Shown piece by piece: positions 43,630-53,429 of a stretch of DNA of 64,000 nt. The stretch spans positions 1,913,418-1,977,417 of the forward strand of contig NZ_CP009687.1 of assembly GCF_001042715.1 (NCBI RefSeq), given 5' to 3'. The DNA comes from Clostridium aceticum. Lineage in GTDB: Bacteria > Bacillota > Clostridia > Peptostreptococcales > Natronincolaceae. The notes under the pieces are model-generated. The model was not told where the DNA came from. It saw only the letters and a program-made list of their open reading frames with translations, and did no database searches. The position numbers and the translations under genes were made by a program. Position 1 is the stretch's first letter, and each line of letters begins with the position of its first letter.

Positions 43630-46600
43630 TAAAGTGGAGTGTAGAACATAAAAGTATTATCCTACTATTTGCAATTTTAATATTGATAGCTGGTGGATTT
43701 TTATATGGTGCTATGGAGAGACAAGAAAACCCTACAGTTGCAGGGCCAATAGCGGTAATCAAAACCATCTATCCAGGTGCTACTCCTGAAGATATAGAGA
43801 AGTTGATTGTCAAGCCAATTGAAGATGAAATCAATAAAATCTCTGATATAAAAACAATAGAAAGCTTTGCTATGGATAGTATTGGCATTGTTAAAGTAAC
43901 CTTAAAGGATCTTAGCGATGAAAAAATTGATAAAGCTTGGAATGACATAAAGGAAGAACTAGATATAGTAAAGTCCACTTTACCATCAAGTGCCTATGAG
44001 CCAACGATAGAAACTGATCTCGCCAGCTCCTATGGCATCATTTTAGGTCTTACTTCTCAAGATTATACCTACCAAGATTTAAGTAGTGTTGCTAATAAAC
44101 TGAAGGAGGAGTTGAGCAAAGATCCAGGTGTAAAGGCTGTTGATATTGATGGTGAGATTTATGATGAAGTACATATTTATCTTGATATGGTTAAGTTAGA
44201 ACAATATGGTGTTTCTCCAACAGAAATTGCTACCATCATAAAGGCTAGAAATATCAATATTCCTGGCGGAAATCTTGTGATTGACCAAGTAAAAATACCG
44301 GTTCAAGTATCAGGAGAGTACAAAGATATTGAAGAAATCAAAGATACCATTATAGCAGTTTCAACAGAAACCGGTACGCCAATTTACCTAAAGAATGTTG
44401 CGGATGTAGTAATAGTGCAAGAGAAAAAGGAGGTATTTGCTTCTGTTAATAATGAAAAGGCTTTGCTGATAGGTGTAAAGTATATGGAGGAAGAAAATAT
44501 CGTTGCCATAGGTGAGAGGCTGGAGGTGATAATTCATAAGTTTAGAGAAAATCAGCTTTATGAAAATATGGAACTTATTAAACTGACAGATCAAGCTGAG
44601 TTTACAAGGGATGCCATAAACCTATTTGAATACAATCTTATTGCTGCTATTTTATTGGTAGTAATTGTAGTTTTGATAACAATGGGTGTCAGAAGTGCGG
44701 TTGTAGTATCTTTACCTATACCCCTTGTCATTGTTATGGTATTTATCTTTATGTATTTATCACATACTCCCCTGCACCAAGTTTCAATAGCCTCCCTCAT
44801 CATATCTCTTAGCTTATTAGTAGCCAACGGCATTGTTGCTAATGATAATATCAATGTTTATCTGGAAAAAGGGTATGATAGGGTTACTGCTTGTATCAAG
44901 GGAGTTGAGGAGGTAAAAATTCCTATACTAACCTCTACTCTTACGACAGTAGCTTCCTTTCTTCCTTTGGCTATGATGCAGGGTGTAGCTGGAAAGTTTG
45001 TAAAAAGCTTACCCATATTAGTTTCTATTGCCTTGATGGGTTCTTATTTAACCGCATTAACAGTTATTCCAGCAACAGGATACAAACTTTTAAAACCGAA
45101 GGAAAAAGATGTAGAGGAAAGAAAATTCAAAACAAAAATAAGGAAAGTTTTGAAGGTGGATGACATCTCTGGAGGTATCGTTAATTTTTATGGTAAACTT
45201 CTTAAGGCAGCATTAAACATACCTTTGATTGTTATATTGACTTTTGTAGGAATTTTTGTTGTCAGTCTATTGATGGTACCATCTCTAGGCATGCAATTGT
45301 TTCCACCTGTAGAAAGAGATCAATATGTTATTGATGTGGCGGTACAAGACGGTAGTGACGTAGAAAAAACTGAAAAAATAGCTGCTATGGTAGGTGAACT
45401 ATTACAACAAGAAGCATCTATTGAAAACTTTGCCTACAAAGTAGGTGACGGTATGCTGAAATACTATATCACATTTACTCCGAATGATCGTGCTTCTAAC
45501 AAAGCACAATTCCTTGTAAATGGGGATCGTAGTGAAGCTGACAGGATAGAAAAGGAATTAGGTAGTAAAATTCCAGGGGTTTCCATTAATATAAGAGAGC
45601 TGGAAACGGCGGTACCTGTAACCTATCCAGTGCAGGTACGGGTATCGGGTCCTGAAATAGCAGAACTTAGAAGGATAGCAGAGGAAATAAAAGAAATCAT
45701 TTATGATGTGCCTGGGGTAAAAAATTTAGAGGACAACTATGGTTACGACTCTTATAAACTGAATATAAAGGTAAACGAGGAAAAGGCGAATTTAGTAGGT
45801 ATTACAAACTATGATATTGCCAGTACTGTAAGGATGGCTGTAAATGGACTAGAGATTTCAGAGTTTAAAGAAGAAGATATCGAGAAGGAGGCCCTTCCTA
45901 TTATATTGAAAATTCCTGATGAAAAGAAACGGGATAGAGATGTCTTAGATGCTATCTTTGTTACTTCTCAAATTACAGGCAAGAACGTTCCTATTCACCA
46001 AATCGCTGAGATAGAGACAAATTCTTCTTTAAATAAAATTGTAAGAAGAAACACCACAAGAACCATTACTATAGGCATGTTTGTGGAAAAAGGCTACAAT
46101 TCAAATGAAATTATATCCTCCTGCCAGATGCTTTTGGAGGATTATGTACTGCCAGATGGATATACTATGGTCTTTGGCGGGGAAAGTGAAGAGCGTAATG
46201 ATGCTTTTGCCTCTATGAAGATACCTACTGTTCTTGCTATTGCAATCATTTATCTTATTTTGGTGATACAATTTGGTAGTTTAAGAATGCCTTTAATCAT
46301 TATGGGAACTATACCCTTATCATTTATAGGTATCATATGGGGATTAAAATGGATGAACTATCCTATAGGTTTTATGGCTCTTTTGGGAGCAGTAAGCTTA
46401 ATGGGGGTTGTTGTTAATAATGGAATTGTACTACTTGACTATATTAGAATTTTAGTAAAAGAAAATGATGACATAAAAGAAGCCATTGTTGAAGCATGTA
46501 AAACTAGATTACGTCCTATCATGATAGGAATGATTACTACAGTTATTTCCCTCATTCCTTTAGCAAAGTCTGGTGGAGCATTATGGGCACCTATGGCAAC

Positions 46601-46721
46601 ATCAATTATTTTTGGTATGCTGATTTCTTCTATCTTAACATTGTTTATCATCCCCTGTGCCTACTTTGTTATTAGAGGGAAGCATATTTGGATTCCTAAA
46701 CCTGTGAATTCCTCCAATTAA
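43626..46721 (+). CDS. RND family efflux permease
   Basis: This 1031-residue transporter has 12 membrane helices in two repeats with two large extracytoplasmic domains, as in AcrB/HAE-type pumps. The helix 10 region is GVVVNNGIVLLDY. In helix 4, where RND pumps usually have an Asp pair (VDD or VDN), this protein reads LLVANGIVANDN: A400-N401, with an Asp only at 407. The pump should export hydrophobic drugs or lipids; its energy coupling may differ. It is controlled with the adaptor by the nearby TetR. Confidence 0.92.
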   Translation: MIKWSVEHKSIILLFAILILIAGGFLYGAMERQENPTVAGPIAVIKTIYPGATPEDIEKLIVKPIEDEINKISDIKTIESFAMDSIGIVKVTLKDLSDEKIDKAWNDIKEELDIVKSTLPSSAYEPTIETDLASSYGIILGLTSQDYTYQDLSSVANKLKEELSKDPGVKAVDIDGEIYDEVHIYLDMVKLEQYGVSPTEIATIIKARNINIPGGNLVIDQVKIPVQVSGEYKDIEEIKDTIIAVSTETGTPIYLKNVADVVIVQEKKEVFASVNNEKALLIGVKYMEEENIVAIGERLEVIIHKFRENQLYENMELIKLTDQAEFTRDAINLFEYNLIAAILLVVIVVLITMGVRSAVVVSLPIPLVIVMVFIFMYLSHTPLHQVSIASLIISLSLLVANGIVANDNINVYLEKGYDRVTACIKGVEEVKIPILTSTLTTVASFLPLAMMQGVAGKFVKSLPILVSIALMGSYLTALTVIPATGYKLLKPKEKDVEERKFKTKIRKVLKVDDISGGIVNFYGKLLKAALNIPLIVILTFVGIFVVSLLMVPSLGMQLFPPVERDQYVIDVAVQDGSDVEKTEKIAAMVGELLQQEASIENFAYKVGDGMLKYYITFTPNDRASNKAQFLVNGDRSEADRIEKELGSKIPGVSINIRELETAVPVTYPVQVRVSGPEIAELRRIAEEIKEIIYDVPGVKNLEDNYGYDSYKLNIKVNEEKANLVGITNYDIASTVRMAVNGLEISEFKEEDIEKEALPIILKIPDEKKRDRDVLDAIFVTSQITGKNVPIHQIAEIETNSSLNKIVRRNTTRTITIGMFVEKGYNSNEIISSCQMLLEDYVLPDGYTMVFGGESEERNDAFASMKIPTVLAIAIIYLILVIQFGSLRMPLIIMGTIPLSFIGIIWGLKWMNYPIGFMALLGAVSLMGVVVNNGIVLLDYIRILVKENDDIKEAIVEACKTRLRPIMIGMITTVISLIPLAKSGGALWAPMATSIIFGMLISSILTLFIIPCAYFVIRGKHIWIPKPVNSSN

Positions 46722-46863
46722 AGCTGAACATCGGAGAATCAGCTGAAAGTCTACTTCACTTGATTGAGGATCCTGCCTGCTAATGTTTAAAGGCAGGGGA
46801 CCTATATCCCAAAAGCAAAGTCATGATAAAAGGGGAGGGGAGAGAAAAAATTAATTAAAGGGT

Positions 46864-46896
46864 AAATTAACAGGGTAGGGGATACCCTGTTAATTT
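46864..46896. terminator. Terminator at the end of uvsE
   Basis: AAATTAACAGGGTA and TACCCTGTTAATTT make a 14-bp perfect stem around GGGGA, overlapping the uvsE stop. It can serve uvsE leftward and the RND operon rightward. Confidence 0.8.
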
Positions 46897-47864
46897 AATT
46901 CTATAGATGCTTCATCTAAAAGATTGATGCTGCTACGATGATGTTCTTCTTTAAGATCTTCCATTAATTTTAAAAGGGCGAGATCTTTTTTCTTGGCTTC
47001 AATCATAATATCAAAGTCACGATCATATTGTTTAGCATTACAAATAAAGTCCATTAAGAAAGGTAAATCTAAATAGTCAGCATGGGCTCTAATATTTTTT
47101 TTATCCTTAGGACTGGAGGCATGAATTTTAGGAGGAACAATTTCATTTTTCCAAGTATCAAATATAGAAGGAAGCAATTCTATAATATTTTCACCATGAT
47201 GGTTGCACCAGTGATGATGGATATCCAATACCATAGGAATGGACAACTGCTGACATATTTCTAAAACTTCCTTAGCGGTGAAGGATTTATCATCGTTTTC
47301 TAAAATAATACGATTTCTATATCTTACATCAATATGATTAAAGTTATTTATGAATCTTTCCATAGATTCTTTTTTGTTTTTATAAGTACCGCCAACATGC
47401 AGCACTAATTTTGCATGTTTTTCTGTTAAGCCCATAGCTTCGAATATTTTTGTATGATATTCTAAGTCTTCTAGGGAGGCAGATAATACTTTGTCATTAG
47501 GTGTATTGATTAAAGTAAAGTGATCAGGATGAGCACTTACCCGTAAATTATTTTTTAACACAAATTCACCTATACTTTTATAAAGGTCTTCAAACTCAGA
47601 GGTATAATCCCACTTAAGTACATCAGGGTGGGTGACCAGAGGCACAAGTTTAGAAGTAAATCGGTAGAGCATAATATTATGAGCTTTATTATAGATTAAA
47701 ATCCTTTTGGTTGTTTCTAAATTTTGCTTTGTAAGGGATTTAAGCTTGTATAATTTTGTTTCATCGTCAGGAAGCTGCGAGAAACTTTTATAGGTTATCG
47801 TTTTATTTGGAGAACCCTCATGTATATTTAAAGCTATGGCGACATAGCCAAATCTTATTTTCAA
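46890..47864 (-). CDS. uvsE: UV damage endonuclease UvsE/UvdE
   Basis: This 324-residue TIM-barrel endonuclease has the family segments RFGYVAIALNIHE, RVSAHPDHFTLINTP, LVLHVGGTYKNK, ILENDDKSFT, MVLDIHHHWCNHHG and PKIHASSPKD with the metal-binding His, Glu and Asp residues. It cuts 5' of pyrimidine dimers and other lesions. Homologues in Bacillus spores protect against UV. The start is TTG behind GAGGTGATG. Spo0A-box-like sites lie upstream. Confidence 0.93.
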   Translation of the reverse strand: MKIRFGYVAIALNIHEGSPNKTITYKSFSQLPDDETKLYKLKSLTKQNLETTKRILIYNKAHNIMLYRFTSKLVPLVTHPDVLKWDYTSEFEDLYKSIGEFVLKNNLRVSAHPDHFTLINTPNDKVLSASLEDLEYHTKIFEAMGLTEKHAKLVLHVGGTYKNKKESMERFINNFNHIDVRYRNRIILENDDKSFTAKEVLEICQQLSIPMVLDIHHHWCNHHGENIIELLPSIFDTWKNEIVPPKIHASSPKDKKNIRAHADYLDLPFLMDFICNAKQYDRDFDIMIEAKKKDLALLKLMEDLKEEHHRSSINLLDEASIELN

Positions 47865-48870
47865 ATTGCATCACCTCAAATTATAATATACCCAAATCTA
47901 TTGAAAAACAGTAATACAAAATAATACATAGGACAACGCCATTGAGAATATTGAAAATTCAACGGTATCATATGATATATATTATCATTTAATAAATACA
48001 TATGAATTTTACATCTTTAGAACTATGCTGGGAAATACAATTGAATAAATATACATAAATATTTACTAATGTTTGTTGTATAAACATCCAGTAAATAAAG
48101 TCGAATGCTGCATTAATTAACGGAAATATATTTAAAGATATTGTCGAATATAGTAAAGAATAGTTCATCAAGATTTGACAAAAGTCAATAAAGTGCTGTC
48201 GAAAATCAATTGAAAAATTAGTCGAATAGTTACAAGCAGAAACTTAATAAAAAAGCAATCAAGTTGGCTTGAATTTAGGTTAGTAAATAAAAAACAAATG
48301 ATCTGAAGTTAAGTCAACGTCGATTAGACTGATAGATTGGCTCAATAGATAATTTATCTAATCATCTAAGTGATCACTATAAATAGATTAAATAGATTCC
48401 AAAAGTTTAGCTGCAATAAAAATTCAAATAAAAATTTATTAGTTTAAAATGATTTAAATTAAATGTTTAAATGTTTAAATATTAGTAAGAAATAATGGTA
48501 AAAGTATCAAATCAAACCTCTATGGGAAGATCTGTTTAACTATTCTTTAAATGTATATTTAGGGAATAGTATGTAAGGTTTAAATATATTGACTAGCTTT
48601 TAAGTATTTCTGTCCAATGACACGTACTTCTGTTGTTTGGCCAAATAACTATGTTTTTTGAAGATATTATTATAAGATCCATTCCCTAAGTATTTCTATA
48701 GAACACTATAAATATTTTCTTTAGGCTTATTCCTATAGTAGTTTATCAAACAATTGTAATTGCAACTTCAAAGAGTCATAGGCTAAATCATAATGCTTTC
48801 TCTCTTCTTTTTTATCTCCTAAATCTCCTCTTTTCTTAGTAGTGATAATTCACCCTCTGATTCATGGAAC
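47865..48870. other. 1-kb AT-rich gap with four GTCGAA sites
   Basis: No convincing gene is visible. Four sites matching AGTCGAA or TGTCGAA (Spo0A box: TGTCGAA) lie at 48099, 48142, 48197 and 48220, all in the same direction, within 130 bases. A short AAATGTTT tandem run lies near 48460. The rest looks like decayed DNA leading into a satD remnant. The sites are 235-356 bases upstream of uvsE. Confidence 0.5.
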
Positions 48871-49200
48871 ATGAATGGGCAAGCTTTTCTTAACGCAAGG
48901 CATGCACTAGAAGAACTTAAAAACAAAAAAAAATATTGTGTATTACTTCACAGTTCACAATATGAACTAAATAAAATTTTCAACCTCGTTTATGGTCTTA
49001 TCGCTGCTATTGTTAATGATTGGAGCGATAAACAATGGGAAGCAATTCAACTCTATGACAAAGTTAAATCTTATGAATCTGGAGCAGATAAATTAGGCAT
49101 CAGTAAAAGTTCCTTTCACCAAAATTCGTCCTGTAGACCTGACAATAAACTTGGTAATTTTGTGCTTGAGGGGGGAGTCTTATGGCTGGTATTCAATTAG
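48826..49200 (+). pseudogene. SatD-family protein, truncated and frameshifted remnant
   Basis: The translated piece shows the second half of a SatD protein: NGQAFLNARHALEELKNKKK, then VYGLIAAIVNDWSDKQWEAI and SGADKLGISKSSFHQN, the C-terminal helix-turn-helix. The N-terminal half is missing (stop at 48820-48822) and the end runs out of frame after FHQN. SatD proteins have been linked to phage or stress functions without a clear activity. No ribosome binding site is evident. Confidence 0.7.
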
Positions 49201-49290
49201 TGCTACTGCCTTTTATTTTACTTTATTCATTGTACTTAGCCATTTAATTATCGATTATGTAAAAGAATCTGTACAATCTGACAATCGTAA
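49176..49290 (+). pseudogene. Possible DUF3307 membrane protein remnant
   Basis: Two overlapping frames give GIQLVLLPFILLYSL and FTLFIVLSHLIIDYVKES. The second resembles the conserved SHLLIDYIK segment of DUF3307 proteins, which are commonly encoded just after satD. Frameshifts break it. The following repeat A4 cuts it off. Confidence 0.4.
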
Positions 49291-49299
49291 AGTCCTTCG

Positions 49300-49380
49300 T
49301 TGCTCCAAGATCCTTCGCTACGCTCAGGATGACAGTTCGAGAGAATTTTGGTAATAATTATATTAAGTTAACGCTTATGA
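49300..49380. repeat. Miniature inverted-repeat element, copy A4
   Basis: CCAAGATCCTTCGCTACGCT, then CAGGATGACAGTTCGAGAGA and GTTAACGCTTATGA match copy A1 read in reverse. The left end is replaced by the satD/DUF3307 remnant. Confidence 0.7.
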
Positions 49381-49394
49381 AACTATCACAGGAG

Positions 49395-49565
<171 letters not shown>

Positions 49566-51399
49566 CTAAAATTAAGCACCGTCTAAAGACGATGCTTAAT
49601 AATGTATTCTAACCCCTTTTCTTTAACTAAGGGTATTAAATTATTTTGTAAGACATACTCAGATAAATTTACTTCGGCTAAAGCCCGTTCATATCCATCT
49701 CTACATTCTTCTAGGTTTACAGATTCTCCTGTATGGATGTTCCAAGCTCTGCTGTTTTCAAAAATGCCGTCATTAGACATGATAAATATTTTTTCATGAT
49801 CTATAAAGGAACCTCTAGCTACATGCACTTGCTTTGCTACAAAACCATCATCTATATTCAACAAATCCTTACCTAGTGTTTTGTCTGGCTCTACTTTTAA
49901 TCCCAATAAATTTGCCATAGTAGGCAAAAAGTCGATTTGCCCTCCAGCAGTAGTAATCTCTTCTTGCAAGCTGCTATCAGGTATATGGGTTATAAGGGGA
50001 ACTCTGAACATCTCATCTTCTTCATAGGGTTTACCTAAAAAAGAAGTAAGAAGTTCATTTGCTTCTTCATTACGCATATCTAATCCTTGATGGTCGCCGT
50101 AAACGACAATCATTGTGTTGTCATAGAGGTCTGCTTCCTTCAGCATCTTAATAAAGTTCCCGATCTCTTTATCTAGATAGTGCACAGTTTGCAAGTAGTC
50201 TTCTAATAAGGTATCCTTATATTCTCCTTGGATATCTAATCCCTGGTATTGTTCTTCCATAATAAATGGATGATGTGAGGTTAAAGTAATATAAAATCCA
50301 TAGAATGGCTTTGTCTGTTGTTTTAGATAATTAATGGATTGTCTAAAAAGCGACCCATCACTTAATCCTATTCCAATCAACTCATCTTGCTGTAGTTCTT
50401 CTATACTAATAAAAGTATCCAATCCCTGAGAAGGATATATGCTCTCACGATTCCAGAAGTTCGCTTCATTACCATGAAAGGCAATGGTGCTATAACCTTG
50501 GTTTTTTAATAATATAGGCAGACTAGTAAAGTCGTTATCTTCATACGCTTTATAACTGAAGGTTTTAACAGAAGGATAAAAGCCATTATGAGATACAAAC
50601 TCAGCGTCAGAGGTATTCCCCCATCCTACCTGCTCATAAAATTGACTAAAATAAATGCTGTTATTATTAATAAGTTCATTTAATACAGGAGTAATAGGTT
50701 GTCCTTCGATTTCTTTATTGATAACAAAACCTTGTACTGATTCCGCCTGTATGACGATGACATTTTTATTTTTTGCCAATGCAAATTTATTTCTATCACC
50801 GTTTTCTGTGCTAATGGTTTCAACAATGCCTTCTACCCTGCTGATATCTAAGGTGCTTCTAGCAAAAAGACTCACCATATCATATAAATGATAATTAATA
50901 ACGCCTAAATTATGAGGTGTATAGTTTCCATTAGCATCCTTACCAATTTTATAGTTCATACCTACTGTTGTGGAGGTTAGTATAAAAAATGTTATTAAAA
51001 GTGCTATTCTTTGTCTTTTGTTATACTTAGATGTTTCTCTGTCAGTATTTTCCTTGTATTTTTTATAATATCTCCATAAAAGTAAAGAATCTGTGAAGAA
51101 TAAGAAATACCTTAATCGAATCAAAGAAAAAATACTCCCAGAAACAGGTCCAAGCTGTCCGACTTGATATATGCTATGAGTAGGTATCAGTGTGAAAAAA
51201 TGGCTATAATACATAGTGTCTATAAAAAATATTATTGATAAAGCAATATTTATTATAAGAAAAATTTGTATTCTTTTATTTTCTTTAGCTAGACTTACAG
51301 TAAATTCGCCTGAAAGCCCACGGTTTCAATCGTGGGATGAAAGGCGTTTCTTTTAATCTTCTTGTTGCAGTTTCAGTTTAAAACTGATACTATAAATAT

Positions 51400-51798
51400 A
51401 TGGGACAAGATTATAGAAGAACACAAACAACAGTATCTTTAATAAACTATCATTTTGTTTTCTGTCCAAGGTACAGACGTAAAGTTCTAGTTGGAGAAGT
51501 TGAAATAAAATTTAAACAGCTTCTCAATGAGATTTGTAAAGACATTGAAATAGAAATTTTGGCAATAGAATGTGATAAAGACCACTGCCATCTTTTTGTC
51601 AATGCACTTCCTCATTTAAGTCCAGCAGACATAATGGCAAAAGTGAAAGGAGTGACTTCTCGATTATTAAGGCAGGAATTTAAACATCTGCGACATTTGC
51701 CAAGTCTTTGGACAAGAAGCTATTTTGTATCTACCGCAGGAAATGTATCAAGTGAAACTATAAAACGATATGTTGAAGAACAAAAAACAAGGGGGTGA
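51400..51798 (+). CDS. tnpA: IS200/IS605 transposase TnpA (Y1)
   Basis: This 132-residue HUH enzyme has the metal-binding pair H62-C-H64 (DHCHLFV) and the nucleophile Y124 (IKRYVEEQ). It cuts and joins single-stranded ends of the element. No key residue is missing, so it may be active. No clear ribosome binding site precedes the ATG. tnpB follows with a separation of 4 bases. Confidence 0.95.
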   Translation: MGQDYRRTQTTVSLINYHFVFCPRYRRKVLVGEVEIKFKQLLNEICKDIEIEILAIECDKDHCHLFVNALPHLSPADIMAKVKGVTSRLLRQEFKHLRHLPSLWTRSYFVSTAGNVSSETIKRYVEEQKTRG

Positions 51799-51802
51799 AA
51801 CA

Positions 51803-52900
51803 ATGCAGATAACAGTAAAATTTAATATTATTTTGACAAAAGAACAAGTACAACTAATAGAATCTATATCAAAAGAATATATCCATACTGTTAATAGCCT
51901 TGTTTCATCTACGCTCCAATCAGAAGAAAGAGTAAAGCTATCATCTAAAGATGTTTTTGCAAATATGCCAAGTGCAGTGAAAAATCAATCTATTAGAGAT
52001 GCCAAAAGTATCTGTACTAAGTACAAGAAAGCTATCAAGGCTAATTCCAAACTGCCTACTGATAAACAAAAAGTAATCAATGTAGCTACCCTTAAAAAAC
52101 CTGTCTGTATATGGAATAATCAAAATTATTCACTTAAAGACGGTATTCTTAGTTTTCCCGTTATTATAGATGGGAAATCGCAGCGTATTCAAACTAGAAC
52201 TATCATGACAGACTATCAGCTAAAACAACTAGAAGGTCATTTGGGAGCATTGCGTATAACTAAGAAAAGCAATAAATATATCGCTCAAATAAGTGTTGAA
52301 AAAGTATCTCATATAGTTAAAGGTGATGTTGTAATGGGTGTTGACTTAGGCCTAAAAGTTCCTGCTGTAGCTGTAACCGATTCAGGAAAAACGTTTTTTT
52401 TTGGAAACGGTAGGCAAAATAAATACGTCAAACGTAAATATAAAGCGAAACGTAAAAAACTTGGAAAAGCCAAGAAGCTTAAAGTCATTAAAAAGCTTGA
52501 TGATAAAGAACAACGTTGGATGACAGACCAAGACCACAAAGTAAGTAGAGAAATAATTAATTTTGCAGTAAATAATAATGTTTCTGATATTCGGCTTGAA
52601 AAATTAACGAATATCAGAAACACGGCAAGAACAAGCCGTAAAAACGAAAAAAATCTACATACATGGTCATTCTATCGTCTAGCTCAATTCATAGAGTATA
52701 AGGCACTATTGAAGGGGATAAAGGTTGAATATGTTGATCCTAAATACACTTCTCAAATATGCCCTGAATGTAAGAAACTAAATAAAGCAAGAGATAGAAA
52801 ATATAAATGCTCCTGTGGTTTTAAAACACATAGGGATAGAGTAGGTGCTATAAATATAATTAATGCACCTGTAGTAGATGGTAAAAGTCTACTAGCCTAG
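51803..52900 (+). CDS. tnpB: TnpB RNA-guided nuclease
   Basis: This 365-residue protein has the split RuvC catalytic residues D181 (GVDLGLKVPA), E266 (IRLEKL) and D345 (HRDRVGAINI), and a zinc ribbon CPEC ... CSC between E and D. TnpB uses an omega-RNA from the 3' end of the element to cut DNA next to a TAM. All catalytic residues are present. The frame is open 11 codons upstream inside tnpA; GGGGGTG before this ATG fixes the start. Confidence 0.95.
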   Translation: MQITVKFNIILTKEQVQLIESISKEYIHTVNSLVSSTLQSEERVKLSSKDVFANMPSAVKNQSIRDAKSICTKYKKAIKANSKLPTDKQKVINVATLKKPVCIWNNQNYSLKDGILSFPVIIDGKSQRIQTRTIMTDYQLKQLEGHLGALRITKKSNKYIAQISVEKVSHIVKGDVVMGVDLGLKVPAVAVTDSGKTFFFGNGRQNKYVKRKYKAKRKKLGKAKKLKVIKKLDDKEQRWMTDQDHKVSREIINFAVNNNVSDIRLEKLTNIRNTARTSRKNEKNLHTWSFYRLAQFIEYKALLKGIKVEYVDPKYTSQICPECKKLNKARDRKYKCSCGFKTHRDRVGAINIINAPVVDGKSLLA

Positions 52901-53027
52901 GGTACTATATGTACTGCTCTAGGAGGGGTAATGGCATACCCTAAGCTTGAGGTCATACTCCGATAGCAGAAATGTACTTCGGTTTAATCACTCAAGAATC
53001 CCACTGCTTTAGCTGTGGGAGTGTCAA
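52900..53027 (+). ncRNA. Probable omega-RNA (reRNA) scaffold of TnpB
   Basis: The 128 bases from the tnpB stop to the element end have no gene and contain inverted segments (for example GGGTAATGGCATACCC, and the right-end hairpin). By analogy with ISDra2, a guide RNA ends here and its guide continues into the flanking DNA. The exact 5' end cannot be placed; it probably begins inside tnpB. Confidence 0.6.
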
Positions 53028-53429
53028 TAAACAATAAATTGCAATGACGATAAAGAAATTTTTTAATGTGACCAGAACAAGTCCTTCTCCAAGCCCCATA
53101 AAATAGTGTAATACAAAAAGCTTAAAGAGTGTACCTATAGTAAATAAACTTATATCCTTGTAGTCATTACTTCTAGAAATGCCATGTAGTAACATTGTAA
53201 GTGCCTCCTTAAGTTGGTTTCATAGTTTGGTAGCTAGTATCGGATGATCTACTTTCTCAATACTTATAAACTATAACTTCCATAGTTGGCTTTTAGATAA
53301 GTAAATTGCCGAAGTTGGTTCTTAAACTTAGTTAAAATTAAAAAGGTTTGATTTTATTTTAACATAAATTTTAGTATTTGTTTAATAAAGTATAGCAATT
53401 TTCTTCTATACATTATATGACATATGGCA

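Larger units (their letters stand above)
51299..53027 (+). mobile_element. IS200/IS605 family element (IS608-like), 1729 bp
   Basis: It carries tnpA (Y1 transposase) and tnpB. The left flank ends in TTAC and the predicted right end is TCAA, the cleavage sites known for IS608. Near the left end is the hairpin CCCACGGTTTCAATCGTGGG; near the right end is TCCCAC-T-GC-TTTA-GC-T-GTGGGA (52999-53020). There are no terminal inverted repeats or target duplication, as expected. It interrupts the LtaS-type gene, and precise excision would rebuild the frame. Confidence 0.92.
49583..53195 (-). pseudogene. LtaS-type lipoteichoic acid synthase family gene, split by an IS element
   Basis: The 5' part (53195-53028, 56 codons, ATG behind AAGGAGG) and the 3' part (51298-49583, 571 codons plus stop) are separated by a 1729-bp IS. 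Joined they give 627 residues, normal for the family: five membrane helices then a sulfatase-like domain with the catalytic Thr in GWGNTSDAEF, VIQAESVQ and YGDHQG. The enzyme would make polyglycerolphosphate or a related polymer outside the membrane. As it stands the N-terminal part runs into the IS and stops. The 3' frame might still be translated from MYYSHF at 51214, without the first membrane helices. Confidence 0.85.

Noticed and set aside
47989-48171. Open frame of 60 codons on the minus strand in the AT-rich gap
   Set aside because: No ribosome binding site, low-complexity hydrophobic composition typical of random AT-rich DNA, no family resemblance.
48459-48485. Short tandem run of AAATGTTT
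   Set aside because: Only about two to three units in AT-rich DNA; not a meaningful repeat array or origin.
49151-49354. Open frame of 67 codons after the satD remnant
   Set aside because: It crosses from a broken DUF3307-like piece into repeat A4, so it is not a real gene.
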